From the NCBI GenBank assembly GCA_052078155.1, contig JBQJBP010000001.1, positions 744,001 through 808,000 on the forward strand: a stretch of 64,000 nucleotides of DNA. The letters are read 5' to 3'. Position numbers and translations under genes: made by a program. The stretch is from CAXBMB01 sp052078155. Lineage in GTDB: Bacteria; Pseudomonadota; Alphaproteobacteria; Kiloniellales; DSM-21159. This document shows, in pieces, positions 8,789 to 17,756 of this stretch (its first letter is position 1; each line of letters starts with the position of its first letter). Below the pieces are notes generated by a model. It was not told where the DNA came from. It worked only from the letters and a program-made list of their open reading frames with translations, and did not search any database.

Positions 8789-9571
8789 TTACTTGCTACG
8801 CAGTCGGTTGTGCTCGGCCATCGCCGCCTGGGCGGCAACCCGCAGGTGTCCGGCGTCACCATCAGCCAGCACCAGCCCGTATCCCCGTTTGTAGAGGTCT
8901 TCCGGAGGCCGCTGTGCTGTCCCGATAGAGCCCAGCAGTTTTCCGTGCTTGCGCGCGGCTGCCTCGACCTTATCGCGTGCTTCCAGGGTTTCAGGTGCAT
9001 CGGGATTGCCTGTATGGCCATAATCAGCGCTGAGGTCGTAGGGGCCGATAAAGAGCATGTCCACCCCGTCCAGGGCTGCGATTTCCTCTACGTTTTCAAC
9101 ACCCTTGGCGCTTTCAATCTGACAAATCACCAAAAGGTCCTGATTGATACGAGCCAGATAATCTTCCATATCCAGACCAAAATTGGAGGCCCGCACAATT
9201 GATGCTGCAAAGCCCCGCATGCCTTGTGGCGGATAAAGGCAGGCCGCAACAGCTGCTTTGGCCTCTTCCAGAGTATCCACTGCGGGAATCATGATCCCTG
9301 CAGCCCCGGCATCCAGAACCCGTTTGATGGCAACTGGGTCGTTGGAAGGCACCCGGACCAGAGGCGTGCAGTCGTTGCCCTGCATGGCCTGCATTTGAGA
9401 AATCACGTCCATGACACTGCCTGGCCCATGCTCCAGATCGATCATGGCTGCTTCATAACCAGCTGCTGCCATGATTTCAGACGACATGGGTGAAAAGAGC
9501 TGAACCCAGAATCCGGCGGCAGAGTTTCCTGCCTGCATGCTTGCCTTCAGCTTTCCATAGTCAAAAGCCAT
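8789..9571 (-). CDS. HpcH/HpaI-family class II aldolase (2-oxo acid aldolase type)
   Basis: A 260-residue cytoplasmic aldolase of the HpaI/2-dehydro-3-deoxyglucarate aldolase type. These enzymes cleave 2-keto-3-deoxy or 4-hydroxy-2-oxo acids to pyruvate and an aldehyde. Visible family marks are IDLEHGP near residue 45, LDAGAAGIMIPAVDT around 95, the metal-ligand segment CQIESAKGVENV around 145 and LFIGPYDLSADYG around 170. The natural substrate is not evident because no pathway genes flank it. The start is the ATG at 9571, which has GGGGAGA upstream; the frame stays open to 9664 without a better start. Confidence 0.85.
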   Translation of the reverse strand: MAFDYGKLKASMQAGNSAAGFWVQLFSPMSSEIMAAAGYEAAMIDLEHGPGSVMDVISQMQAMQGNDCTPLVRVPSNDPVAIKRVLDAGAAGIMIPAVDTLEEAKAAVAACLYPPQGMRGFAASIVRASNFGLDMEDYLARINQDLLVICQIESAKGVENVEEIAALDGVDMLFIGPYDLSADYGHTGNPDAPETLEARDKVEAAARKHGKLLGSIGTAQRPPEDLYKRGYGLVLADGDAGHLRVAAQAAMAEHNRLRSK

Positions 9572-9721
9572 GGTATCTCCCCGTTTTCCTAGTGCTGTGG
9601 TGGTAAGGGTACGTTTTGCCCTGAGGCAAAAGTCATGGGCGTTAAGCCTGCGCGACGCAAGCAACGCCTGAGCATAAGAGCTGTTCGATAAGCGCAGCTT
9701 TGAGCGTTTCGCTGCCCGCTT

Positions 9722-11398
9722 TTACTCCAGAAGGACCGGACTGCAGAAACTGGCAGGGGCCTTGCGGCGCAAGGCAAAGCAATCTTCCAGAGCAGCGTCC
9801 TGACTGCTCCAGCCGGTGGCAATGGCGCGATAGATTTTCCCCAGACCCTGAACTGCTTCCTCTTCCACCACCAGCTGCCGGTGATTCAGCAAATCAGGGG
9901 CCTGGCTGCGCAGATGATCCCACAGCCCCTGAACCTCCTTTTTGCTTTTGCCACTGCCCAGCCAGAGCCCATTGGCTGGTCCAGCAGAAGCACTGGCCGG
10001 AGTGTCTTTGCTGCCGCTTGTGGCACCAGCACTGCCTGACGGGTCCGGCACCGCAGCAACCTCTGTAGCCTGTTGCTGCTGCGGGGCGTCAGCCGGTTTG
10101 GCCTGTTGAGATGTTAACGCAGAGGATTCCTCGACCGGCTTTACTTTACCGCTGCTGTCGTTTGCGACAGTTGTTGCTGGCTCACTGCTTTTGGCTGGAG
10201 AGGTTCCGGTGGGGGTTGCAGAGGGGTTGGGGCTTGTTGCGGCTGTGGCGACCGGATCAGCTGGCGAATTGTCTTCTTCCCCCCCTTTGCTCGCGGTTTG
10301 AACCGGCGGCTGCGTACCAGGTGCCGGGGGAACCTCCAGAGAGCCGCTTTCTGCCAGCCCTTGCGTGGACAGCGGTTTTCGAGGGGTGGAGATGGTCCGG
10401 CTCGATTTACCGACCAGGATCTGATTGCTGGTAGAGGCGGACGCCCCCGTCGCCTCGCCATCAGCCGTTTCTTTTGAATTCTGATCCTTAACCGGCGCGT
10501 CCAGCACCTGATTTGGTGCCTGGGCCAGGCTGGACACCTGCCCTCCGGGTGCCAGCTGCGTTCCTGTTCGAACTTCCCGAGGAGTTACCCCTGCCAATTC
10601 AAGCGACTGCGCCTGCAACAGAGCATCTTTGTGGCCTTTTTCTCCGGCCTTTCGGTACCAGGCCAAAGCCACCCCGGCGTTTGGCTCCACGCCAATTCCC
10701 AAGCGGTAGACCTCGCCGGCAGCATATTGAGCGTTGGCAATTCCGAGGTCCGCCGAACGCAAGAACCAGGCCGCGGCTTTGCTGTCATCTTTGTTGATGC
10801 CATTGCCCCGCAGATAGGCCAAAGCCAGATTGTACTGGGCATGAGGGTGACCGCGCTCGGCGGCATCCTGCCACAACTCAACAGCTTTGATGGGATCACT
10901 GGGGACCCCACGCCCCTGCAGGTACTGAAGCGCCAGATTGTTCATGGCCGCAGCGACGCCAGCCGAGCTGGCCTTGCGATACCAGGCTGCGGCTTCCGCT
11001 TCGTCCCGGGGCACCTCTGCGGTCCCGGTTTCATAAAGCTTGCCCAAGCCATACATGGCCAGCGGACTGCCGGTGTCTGCCATCGCTGTCCAGATTTTCA
11101 GGGCCCTTTCACCATCGCCGGCGGTGTAAGCTTCCAGCCCCTGGCTGTAGCTGTATGTGGGGGTTTGAGCGACGCTCGACGCCGCCACGGAATGAACCTG
11201 GGCAAAAGAAGCGAAAGCCAAAATCGCTGCAGCCAGGACGACTGCGCCAAAAGATGCTTGAGATCTGCGGGGACCAGCCAGAAACGCCGCAGCCTTACCC
11301 CTGAACGACGACCGATGCCGCCCGATAGCAGCTCTATTCCCCCTCACCACGATCCCTGCCCTCTTATCTTTTTTTGCCCTTGCACCCTTATCGAACAT
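9722..11398 (-). CDS. Sel1-repeat protein with C-terminal SPOR-like domain
   Basis: A 558-residue envelope protein. A basic N-terminus (residues 1-46) leads to one hydrophobic segment (about 47-70), which acts as signal anchor or signal peptide. Residues 80-270 hold about five Sel1/TPR-type repeats (for example AMYGLGKLYETGT, AMNNLALQYLQGRG, AQYNLALAYLRGNG). A Pro/Ser/Thr/Ala-rich linker covers about 280-470. The last 80 residues (WLGSGKSKKEVQGLWDHL to the end) look like a SPOR peptidoglycan-binding domain. This architecture fits a septal or cell-wall-associated scaffold. No partner genes are adjacent. The start could be a few codons downstream, as no strong ribosome site was seen. Confidence 0.75.
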   Translation of the reverse strand: MFDKGARAKKDKRAGIVVRGNRAAIGRHRSSFRGKAAAFLAGPRRSQASFGAVVLAAAILAFASFAQVHSVAASSVAQTPTYSYSQGLEAYTAGDGERALKIWTAMADTGSPLAMYGLGKLYETGTAEVPRDEAEAAAWYRKASSAGVAAAMNNLALQYLQGRGVPSDPIKAVELWQDAAERGHPHAQYNLALAYLRGNGINKDDSKAAAWFLRSADLGIANAQYAAGEVYRLGIGVEPNAGVALAWYRKAGEKGHKDALLQAQSLELAGVTPREVRTGTQLAPGGQVSSLAQAPNQVLDAPVKDQNSKETADGEATGASASTSNQILVGKSSRTISTPRKPLSTQGLAESGSLEVPPAPGTQPPVQTASKGGEEDNSPADPVATAATSPNPSATPTGTSPAKSSEPATTVANDSSGKVKPVEESSALTSQQAKPADAPQQQQATEVAAVPDPSGSAGATSGSKDTPASASAGPANGLWLGSGKSKKEVQGLWDHLRSQAPDLLNHRQLVVEEEAVQGLGKIYRAIATGWSSQDAALEDCFALRRKAPASFCSPVLLE

Positions 11399-11772
11399 CG
11401 GCCGCTAACCCACTGATACTTGGTTCTAAAACAAAATCTAATGGCAATCGGACCGAACGCGCATCACCCACACCAAAACTGGATGTTCTATCCCCAAAAT
11501 GCTCTTCCCCGGATTGGATCACCGGGTTGCTTCCAAGCAGCAACGTGACCTGGGCTCTATTCCATGGGTTTGAGGGTCCATCACCACAAAGAAAAGCGAA
11601 AACCACCCCTTCTCCATCTGCCGCACTGTAGAGCAAAAAGGACTCAATCAGAACCACTTACTGTGCTTTCTTGCGGGGCTTTCTTGTGAATATCCGGATC
11701 CGGCAAATTCATCGTCAACAGCCATAAGACAGTGACGTCTCCCAGACCCGGTTTCACCTATCGGCTTTTGGC
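11399..11772. other. Intergenic region, nothing recognised
   Basis: About 370 bp between the Sel1 gene and the Lrp-type regulator, both on the - strand. The promoter of the Sel1 gene should be here. I see no repeat, hairpin with T-run or convincing gene. An 89-codon open frame on the - strand lacks domain features and a ribosome site. Confidence 0.4.
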
Positions 11773-12204
11773 CTAGACCGTGCTGAGCAACAAGCTGGTT
11801 TCGCTGTTGAGAATGCCGTCGATCATGCGGACTTCGCGCAGAACCCTGTCAAAATCCTGCAGACTGGTCGTTCTGATTTCAGCCACCAGATCCCAGGCAC
11901 CATTGGTCGTGTGCAGCACATGCAGTTCCGGCAGTCCCCGCAGGCGCTTGATCACTGTGGAGGTGGATTTTCCGGTGACCTCGATCAGCATGATGGCGCG
12001 GATGGCATCCAGTTCGTAGTCCTGGCGCACCCGAATGGTGAACCCCAGAATCGTGCCGGCATCCAGCAACCGGTCCAGCCTGTTCTGCACCGTGCCTCTG
12101 GATACCTTCAGTATATCAGCCAGTTTGGACAGAGGCGCCCGCCCGTCTTTCCGCAAAGCCGAGATCAGCTGACGATCCAGGTCGTCAATTGAGTGACTTA
12201 TCAT
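11773..12204 (-). CDS. Lrp/AsnC-family transcriptional regulator of the ornithine/citrulline module
   Basis: A 143-residue regulator. It has an N-terminal winged helix-turn-helix (residues 8-55, with DDLDRQLISALRKDGR and LADILKVSRGTVQNRLDRL) and a C-terminal RAM ligand-binding domain (about 65-140, with GAWDLVAEI). Such proteins sense amino acids and usually regulate a divergent gene. Here the divergent gene, 140 bp away, is ornithine cyclodeaminase, so ornithine, arginine or citrulline are plausible effectors. That effector call is inference from position. Confidence 0.88.
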   Translation of the reverse strand: MISHSIDDLDRQLISALRKDGRAPLSKLADILKVSRGTVQNRLDRLLDAGTILGFTIRVRQDYELDAIRAIMLIEVTGKSTSTVIKRLRGLPELHVLHTTNGAWDLVAEIRTTSLQDFDRVLREVRMIDGILNSETSLLLSTV

Positions 12205-12344
12205 TTTGCCAATCCTCTTTGTAAAAACTGCTCAAATACCTATAGAAAATTATAAGGTTATGGCATTTTGTCTGCAACTCTTACCCAGTAGACTCCTGAA
12301 CAGGCACAGTGCTTTTCAGTTTTCCAGTCCTTCAGGAGTCCCTC
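12205..12344. promoter_or_regulatory. Divergent promoter/operator region, Lrp gene vs ornithine cyclodeaminase
   Basis: An AT-rich 140-bp spacer between divergent genes. The central stretch around 12235-12265 (with TATAGAAAATTATAAGG) is the most AT-rich part and is the likely site of overlapping promoters and Lrp binding. AGGAG at 12334-12338 is the ribosome site of the cyclodeaminase. Confidence 0.5.
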
Positions 12345-13397
12345 ATGGTTCAATTTGCAAGCGTCAAGTCTGTGGTTTCACTGGTCGCAGACATGGGACC
12401 GGAAGCCTTTCTCGCCGGTTTGACCTCGCACATTGAAAATGACTTCAAACGCTGGGAAGACTTTGAAAAAACACCGCGCATCGCCAGCCACTCCACCGAC
12501 GGTGTGATCGAACTGATGCCCGCCAGCGACGGCGTGACCTATGGTTTCAAGCTGGTCAACGGCCATCCCAAAAACACTGCAGCCGGTCTGCAGACCGTAA
12601 CAGCTCTGGGTGTTCTCAGTGATGTTGCCACCGGCTATCCCACTTTCATTTCTGAAATGACCGTGCTGACAGCTCTGCGCACCGCCGCCATGTCTGCTTT
12701 GGCAGCCAAACACCTGGCCCGGCCAAACTCAAAGACCATGGCGATGATCGGGTTGGGCGCCCAATCTGAGTTTCAGACTCTGGCGTTCAAAACGATCGTG
12801 GGCATCGACACAGTGCGGGTCTATGACATCGATTCAGCTGCCACCCGTAAGTATCTGGCAAACATGTCTGAAAAAGGCCTGAACATTGTTGTGGCCAGTG
12901 ATCCCGCAGACGCCGTCTCCGGCGCGGACATCATCACCACTGTGACCGCAGATAAACGCAACGCCACCATCCTTTCTGACAATCTGGTGGGAGCCGGTGT
13001 TCACATCAATGCCATTGGTGGCGACTGCCCGGGCAAGACAGAGCTGCAGAAAGACATCCTGCTGAAGTCCGACATCTTCGTGGAGTTTCCGGAGCAAACC
13101 CGCATTGAAGGGGAAATCCAGCAGCTGGATGCCGATCATCCGGTCACAGAGCTCTGGCAGGTCATCACCGGCCAGGCTGAAGGGCGCCACAGCAAAGACC
13201 AGATCACGATTTTTGATTCCGTCGGCTTTGCCATTGAGGACGTCTCGGCCCTGACCTATCTGAAAAGCCTGCTGGCTGAGAGCCCCTATTACGAAGAACT
13301 GGATCTGCTGGCTGAACCGTCAGATCCGCGAAACCTCTTCGGCATGATCACTCAGCAGCAAATCCCGACCGAGCCCCTGAAAATGGCTGGCGACTGA
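12345..13397 (+). CDS. Ornithine cyclodeaminase
   Basis: A 350-residue NAD-dependent enzyme of the ornithine cyclodeaminase/mu-crystallin family, which converts ornithine to proline and ammonia. Visible marks are the substrate loop at VNGHPKNTAAGL (about 72-83), TALRTAAMSALAAKHLAR (about 107-124), the Rossmann motif MIGLGAQSEFQ (about 130-140) and DIITTVTADK followed by HINAIGGDCPGKTEL. The ATG at 12345 has AGGAG 7 nt upstream; a GTG at 12309 in frame is unlikely. It is followed 132 bp later by a CtlX-type hydrolase. Together they would take citrulline to ornithine and then to proline. Confidence 0.9.
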   Translation: MVQFASVKSVVSLVADMGPEAFLAGLTSHIENDFKRWEDFEKTPRIASHSTDGVIELMPASDGVTYGFKLVNGHPKNTAAGLQTVTALGVLSDVATGYPTFISEMTVLTALRTAAMSALAAKHLARPNSKTMAMIGLGAQSEFQTLAFKTIVGIDTVRVYDIDSAATRKYLANMSEKGLNIVVASDPADAVSGADIITTVTADKRNATILSDNLVGAGVHINAIGGDCPGKTELQKDILLKSDIFVEFPEQTRIEGEIQQLDADHPVTELWQVITGQAEGRHSKDQITIFDSVGFAIEDVSALTYLKSLLAESPYYEELDLLAEPSDPRNLFGMITQQQIPTEPLKMAGD

Positions 13398-13529
13398 CCG
13401 AGACGCCAACCGTCACCCCCAGTTACCTGGCAATCGAATGGGTCCCCTCTCTTGAACGGTTCTTGAGAGCCTGGTTTTCCCTGCCCGGTGTCACCTGCCC
13501 TTTTTGAGGGCTTCAGAAGGTTCTTTGCA

Positions 13530-14459
13530 ATGCCCAGACTCTCTGCCCAGGCTCCTGACAGCGTGGTGATGATCCGCCCCCATCACTTCACGCCCAATCC
13601 GCAAACAGCCGCAGACAACAGCTATCAGCGCTCCTGCAACCGTCGCAACGAAACCGAAATCGCCCGGGATGCCTATGGCGAAGTCACGCGCGCCAGCCAG
13701 CTTCTGGAAAAAGCCGGTGTGGAGGTTCTGCTGTTCGAAGACGACAGCCGGGAAACGCCGGACTCTGTCTTTCCAAACAACTGGTTTTCCACCCACAGCG
13801 GCGGTCATGTTGCCGTTTATCCCATGTACTCCCAGAACCGGCGCAAAGAACGCCGCTGGGACATCATCGAGAGCCTGAAGCACAGCCACCGGGTTCAGGA
13901 CGTTATCGATTTTTCAGGACTGGAGCTGGATGGCGTCTTCCTGGAAGGCACCGGTGCCATGGTGCTGGACCACATTGAGCGCGTGGCCTACGCCATCCGC
14001 AGCAATCGCGCCAACGCCATTGCCTTGGAGAGATTTTGCACCCACTTCAACTTTGAACCCATGGTCTTTGACGCAGCGGACGATCAGGGGGCACCGATTT
14101 ATCACACCAACGTGGTGATGTGCATCGGCAGTGAGTTTGTGCTGGCAGGCATGGAACTCCTCACCGATCTGGTGCGGCGGGAGGAAATTCGCGCCCGGCT
14201 GAGCGCCACAGGACGGGACTTCATTGAGCTTACGGCCGCACAGATTGCCGAGTTTGCCGGCAATGCCCTGGAACTGCAGGGCAAGGATAACCGGCTTCTG
14301 GCTTTGTCCAGCCGCGCCCTGAAGGCTTTGACGCCGTTGCAGAGAAAAACACTGGAAAAACACCTTGATCTGCTGCCCCTTGAGATTCCAACTATTGAGC
14401 TGGCGGGCGGCTCCGTCCGCTGCATGATGGCGGGTATCCATCTGGCAAAACGCGATTGA
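13530..14459 (+). CDS. ctlX: CtlX-type citrulline hydrolase (amidinotransferase/arginine-deiminase fold)
   Basis: A 309-residue protein of the guanidino-modifying superfamily. It has a Pro-Asn-Asn-Trp block (DSVFPNNWFSTH, about residues 77-88), LEGTGAMVLD (about 138-147) with the catalytic acid region, and HTNVVMCIG (about 190). It ends with GGSVRCMMAGIHL, which contains the probable nucleophile Cys. This arrangement and length fit CtlX, which hydrolyses citrulline to ornithine. The downstream position after ornithine cyclodeaminase supports that, since the product would feed the cyclodeaminase. I chose the ATG at 13530 (AGAAGG 9 nt upstream) over a GTG at 13488. The spacer between the two genes is 132 bp with no terminator, so cotranscription is likely. 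Confidence 0.82.
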   Translation: MPRLSAQAPDSVVMIRPHHFTPNPQTAADNSYQRSCNRRNETEIARDAYGEVTRASQLLEKAGVEVLLFEDDSRETPDSVFPNNWFSTHSGGHVAVYPMYSQNRRKERRWDIIESLKHSHRVQDVIDFSGLELDGVFLEGTGAMVLDHIERVAYAIRSNRANAIALERFCTHFNFEPMVFDAADDQGAPIYHTNVVMCIGSEFVLAGMELLTDLVRREEIRARLSATGRDFIELTAAQIAEFAGNALELQGKDNRLLALSSRALKALTPLQRKTLEKHLDLLPLEIPTIELAGGSVRCMMAGIHLAKRD

Positions 14460-14523
14460 GTGCTGAGTGACCCGAGCGAGATCGCAAGCCGATTTGGCTC
14501 TACAAACAGAGACAGAAACAGCG

Positions 14524-14569
14524 AAAGCCCTGCATCCTGTGCTTCAGGAATGCAGGGCTTTGCTTTTTG
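14524..14569. terminator. Terminator between convergent ctlX-type gene and chemoreceptor
   Basis: An extended stem AAAGCCCTGCAT / ATGCAGGGCTTT is followed by GCTTTTT on the + strand. The flanking A-rich side gives a weaker signal on the - strand, so it may work in both directions. Confidence 0.75.
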
Positions 14570-14597
14570 CGCGTTGGGTTTCTACTCGGCAAGAGCC

Positions 14598-16772
14598 TCA
14601 GGCGGCCCGAATGTTCGCCAGGAAGCTTTCCACCTGACTGCGCAGCTCTTCTGATGAGCGGGCCAGTTCACCAGAGGCATCCAGCACCTGTGTTGCCGAC
14701 TGGCGGGTTTGAGCAGAGCCTTCTGCCACTCCGGAGATGTTGCCGGAGACCTCTTTGGTCCCGGATGCAGCTTGTTGCACGTTGGTGGAGATTTCGCCGG
14801 TCGCTGCGGCCTGTTCTTCAATGGCAGAAGCAATGGACGTGGCGATGTGGCTGACTTCATCCACCACAGATTTGATGCCATCGATGGCTTCTACCGCATC
14901 CGTGGTTTCACTCTGGATGGCCGTGATCTGATCAGAGATCTGACTGGTTGCCTTGGCGGTCTGGGTAGCCAGGGATTTTACCTCATTGGCAACCACGGCA
15001 AAGCCTTTCCCAGCCTCTCCGGCCCGCGCGGCTTCAATGGTCGCGTTCAAGGCCAGCAGATTGGTCTGTTCAGCAATGTCCTGAATCAGGGTCACCACAT
15101 CGCCAATGCGGTCTGCAGCTTCTGCCAGCCCTTTGACGGTAACGGCCGTCGTTTCCGATTGAGCAACTGCCTTTGCCGTGCTGCTGGTGGACTGAGCGAC
15201 CTGGCGCCCGATTTCATCGATCGAGGCAGAAAGTTCTTCAGACGCTGCCGCTACCGTTTGCACGTTGGTGGTCGCTTCCTCGGAGGCCGCCGCTGCAGAA
15301 TTGGACAGGCTGTCTGTTTGCTCAGCGGTTGCCACCATGGAATTGGCTGTGCTGTCCAACTGGGTTGCAGCGGAACTGACATTTTTGAGCGTGGTTCCGA
15401 CCGACGAGTCAAAGTCACTGCACAGGGTGGCGATGACTTCGGCTCGTTCAGCCTGTTTGCGCTGATTTTCAGCTTCCTGCGCCTGCATTTCAGCCCGCTC
15501 AATGGCGTTGTTTTTGAAAACCAGCATGGCTTCAGCCATATCCCCCAGTTCGTCCTTGCGACCCTGTGCCGGAATGTCGACAGAGGTATCCCCGTCCGCC
15601 AATGTTTTCATGGCCTCAGTAAGACGCACCAGGGGTTTGGTAATGCCCTTTGCTCCCAGAAAGCCAAACACCACGACCAGCAGAAGAATGACAGCGGACG
15701 CCGCCAGCATAATCTTCTGCATGACCGCCACACCGGCCAGGGCTTCTGCCTCGTCAATCTCACCAATGACAGCCCAGGTGGTGCCGTTGAACACCAGGCT
15801 GCCGTATGCAGACAGCACCGGAACACCTCGGTAATCTTCAATGAGAGCTGTGCCCGTTTCCCCGGCCAGAGCGGCCCGGGTGGCATCTGTCTCCACCTGT
15901 TGCTGCAAGATGGTGCTTTCTTCGCTGAAACGGGAGTCGCTGCGCATCAGAAAGTCATTGCCAACAATGTAAGTTTCCCCGGTTTCTCCCATGCCCTGGC
16001 TCTGCTGCATGATGGCGTTGAGCTTGTCGATGGGCATCTGGAAGACAAGCACGCCCAACAGGCGGTTAGCATCATTGAGAACAGGCGTGCTGATGAAGCT
16101 CGCCGGGGCATCATTGCTGGGGGCATAGGGCTTAAAATCAAAGAAAGACACCTGGCCCAGTGTCGGATTTTCAACGGAGTGGCGGAAGACGTTGGCAAGG
16201 TCGGTGTCTTTCCAACTCCCGCTGATGAGATTTGTGGCGTAATCCAGTTCCTTGAAAACGGTGTAGATCACATCACCTTCCGGGCTGATGAAAAAGATAT
16301 CGTAATAGCCGCGTGTGGCCTGCAAATCCCAGAAGCGTTGGTGGAAGGTTCGGTGTACCTCAGAATAGAGTGAGCCATCACCGGGATCGATCAGCTTCTG
16401 CTTTTCTCCCGTTGGAAACTCACTGCCGGTGATAAAGAGATCCTGCAGGATCTCTTGTGGTTCCCCTTCAAACTTCAGATCCCGCCAGGCGTCAGAAAAC
16501 TCGGTCATGGCGTCATGAACCGCCGGGTCACTGGCCGTCAGAAGTAAATCCTGCTCAATACTGTCAAGATATCGCGCAAGGCTTTCCGTTCTGGAAGAAA
16601 CAAGAGCGCTCACCTTTGACTGAGATGCATCCGTCAGTTCCGAAGCTGCCTGATAGTAACTGAACAACCCAACAGACAAGACAGAAACAAGAGAGGCAAT
16701 AGCCAGGTAAAGCGGAATTCGCTTGGAAAGGGTTAGCTGACGATGTGCAAGAGCTTGCGATACGTTACTCAT
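14598..16772 (-). CDS. Methyl-accepting chemotaxis protein
   Basis: A 724-residue transmembrane chemoreceptor. TM1 is at about residues 20-40. A periplasmic sensor of about 280 residues follows, whose size and helical start suggest a double-Cache-type domain. TM2 is at about 340-365 (IMLAASAVILLLVVVFGF). A HAMP domain (GITKPLVRLTEAM...DELGDMAEAM) is followed by the signalling hairpin with DIAEQTNLLALNATIEAARAGEAG. The ligand is unknown. The ATG at 16772 has GGAGCGACC upstream; the frame is open to 16895. It is transcribed alone toward the terminator at 14524-14569. It lies beside the phosphonate region, but no evidence ties it to phosphonates. Confidence 0.92.
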   Translation of the reverse strand: MSNVSQALAHRQLTLSKRIPLYLAIASLVSVLSVGLFSYYQAASELTDASQSKVSALVSSRTESLARYLDSIEQDLLLTASDPAVHDAMTEFSDAWRDLKFEGEPQEILQDLFITGSEFPTGEKQKLIDPGDGSLYSEVHRTFHQRFWDLQATRGYYDIFFISPEGDVIYTVFKELDYATNLISGSWKDTDLANVFRHSVENPTLGQVSFFDFKPYAPSNDAPASFISTPVLNDANRLLGVLVFQMPIDKLNAIMQQSQGMGETGETYIVGNDFLMRSDSRFSEESTILQQQVETDATRAALAGETGTALIEDYRGVPVLSAYGSLVFNGTTWAVIGEIDEAEALAGVAVMQKIMLAASAVILLLVVVFGFLGAKGITKPLVRLTEAMKTLADGDTSVDIPAQGRKDELGDMAEAMLVFKNNAIERAEMQAQEAENQRKQAERAEVIATLCSDFDSSVGTTLKNVSSAATQLDSTANSMVATAEQTDSLSNSAAAASEEATTNVQTVAAASEELSASIDEIGRQVAQSTSSTAKAVAQSETTAVTVKGLAEAADRIGDVVTLIQDIAEQTNLLALNATIEAARAGEAGKGFAVVANEVKSLATQTAKATSQISDQITAIQSETTDAVEAIDGIKSVVDEVSHIATSIASAIEEQAAATGEISTNVQQAASGTKEVSGNISGVAEGSAQTRQSATQVLDASGELARSSEELRSQVESFLANIRAA

Positions 16773-17192
16773 CTGGTCGCTCCGGATTCTGATATATCTA
16801 GCATTCAGTAAAAACTGTGCCTTCCTTCTTTGCTTAGGAGCTATCAAAGGAAAGGGCCGCTTCCAGTCAAAAGCTTGGAAGCAAAATATGTACAAAATCT
16901 AAAACTTTAGAGAGTCGACTTTATTTTTACTCTCAAAACATTCGAATACAGTAGATAAAATCCGATTGAACAAGTATTCAGTCAATTTCTCTTCTAACTA
17001 TCCGGAAATATTACTGTAAAACCATAAGCTGCATACCAGATTACTGACATCGGAAACAGGTCATCGAACCTCTGCGTCAGTTCCGCGGAAAAACAAAAGC
17101 CACCCTCTTCCCAACACCCATCAAGATGCCTTTGAAAAGGATGGCTTTTTCTAAATTTCAACTTTAATGAACAACGGTTCATAAAAGTAATG
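16773..17192. other. AT-rich intergenic region
   Basis: About 420 bp between the chemoreceptor start and the tmpB end. The part next to the chemoreceptor is AT-rich and should carry its promoter. The part next to tmpB carries the terminator-like structure at 17095-17150. No gene was recognised; a 62-codon - strand frame at 16994-17182 overlaps this hairpin and was not accepted. Confidence 0.45.
17095..17150 (-). terminator. Possible terminator of the tmp operon
   Basis: An 8-bp outer stem AAAAGCCA / TGGCTTTT encloses an inner CCTTT-GA-AAAGG hairpin. On the - strand the outer stem runs into TTTTGTTTTT. It lies 40 bp after tmpB. Confidence 0.45.
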
Positions 17193-17756
17193 TCATTGTT
17201 CTTGAAGCAGTTTTTCCATCATCGGCCGATAGTGTGCAAAGGGCTCAACATGAACACCCTCTACTTTTCCGAGATCATCCCAGCGTCGGAGACGAACTGC
17301 ATCCTTATAGTGGGGATTGCTTTCAAAAACTTTGCATTCTTCCACTGACATGGGGCCACCCTGCTTACCTAAGGTATAAACAGAAGCTGGCGACAGTTTA
17401 TCAAAGTAGTCATCTTCCACTGCGCAAAGGTATTTCTTCGCCACAACATGAAGACGGACGGGCTCACTCACGGCCTTCCCAAAGAGCGGCTCCAGATAGT
17501 CCCCGCCACTTTGATCATGCTTGTGATACCCGAAGGAGTCGTCGGCCTTCTCGATCAGGTGCCCCAGATCATGCAGCAAGGCAGCAATGACCAGGCTGTC
17601 ACTGGCCCCCTCTTCCACAGCGACAGCCGCCGCCTGCAAACCATGCTCCAGCTGGGTGATGTTCTCCCCATACACCTCGTTGCCGAAGCGGTTAAAAATG
17701 TCTTCGATCACATCAATCGGGGAAGCAGTATCGGTCGTTGTTGTTGCTTCAGTCAT
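17193..17756 (-). CDS. tmpB: HD-domain diiron oxygenase, TmpB/PhnZ family (C-P bond cleavage)
   Basis: A 187-residue HD-domain protein. PhnZ and TmpB use a mixed-valence diiron site and O2 to cleave the C-P bond of 1-hydroxy-phosphonates, giving phosphate and glycine or glycine betaine. Metal-ligand candidates are His38, His62-Asp63, His78/His80, His103 and Asp160/Asp161; Tyr29-Glu31 may match the substrate-gating Tyr/Glu of the family. Length is right for the family. It overlaps the end of the hydroxylase gene by ATGA, so the two are translationally coupled; AAGGAG precedes the ATG. Pairing with a gamma-butyrobetaine-type hydroxylase, not a PhyH-type PhnY*, favours TmpB (trimethylammonio substrate) over PhnZ (amino substrate). 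That preference is inference. Confidence 0.82.
   Translation of the reverse strand: MTEATTTTDTASPIDVIEDIFNRFGNEVYGENITQLEHGLQAAAVAVEEGASDSLVIAALLHDLGHLIEKADDSFGYHKHDQSGGDYLEPLFGKAVSEPVRLHVVAKKYLCAVEDDYFDKLSPASVYTLGKQGGPMSVEECKVFESNPHYKDAVRLRRWDDLGKVEGVHVEPFAHYRPMMEKLLQEQ

Noticed and set aside
11388..11657. 89-codon frame in the spacer after the Sel1 gene
   Set aside because: Overlaps the Sel1 start and lacks a ribosome site and family features.
14709..16373. 554-codon open frame opposite the chemoreceptor
   Set aside because: Antisense shadow of a clear chemoreceptor gene; repetitive composition reflects the receptor's helical repeats.
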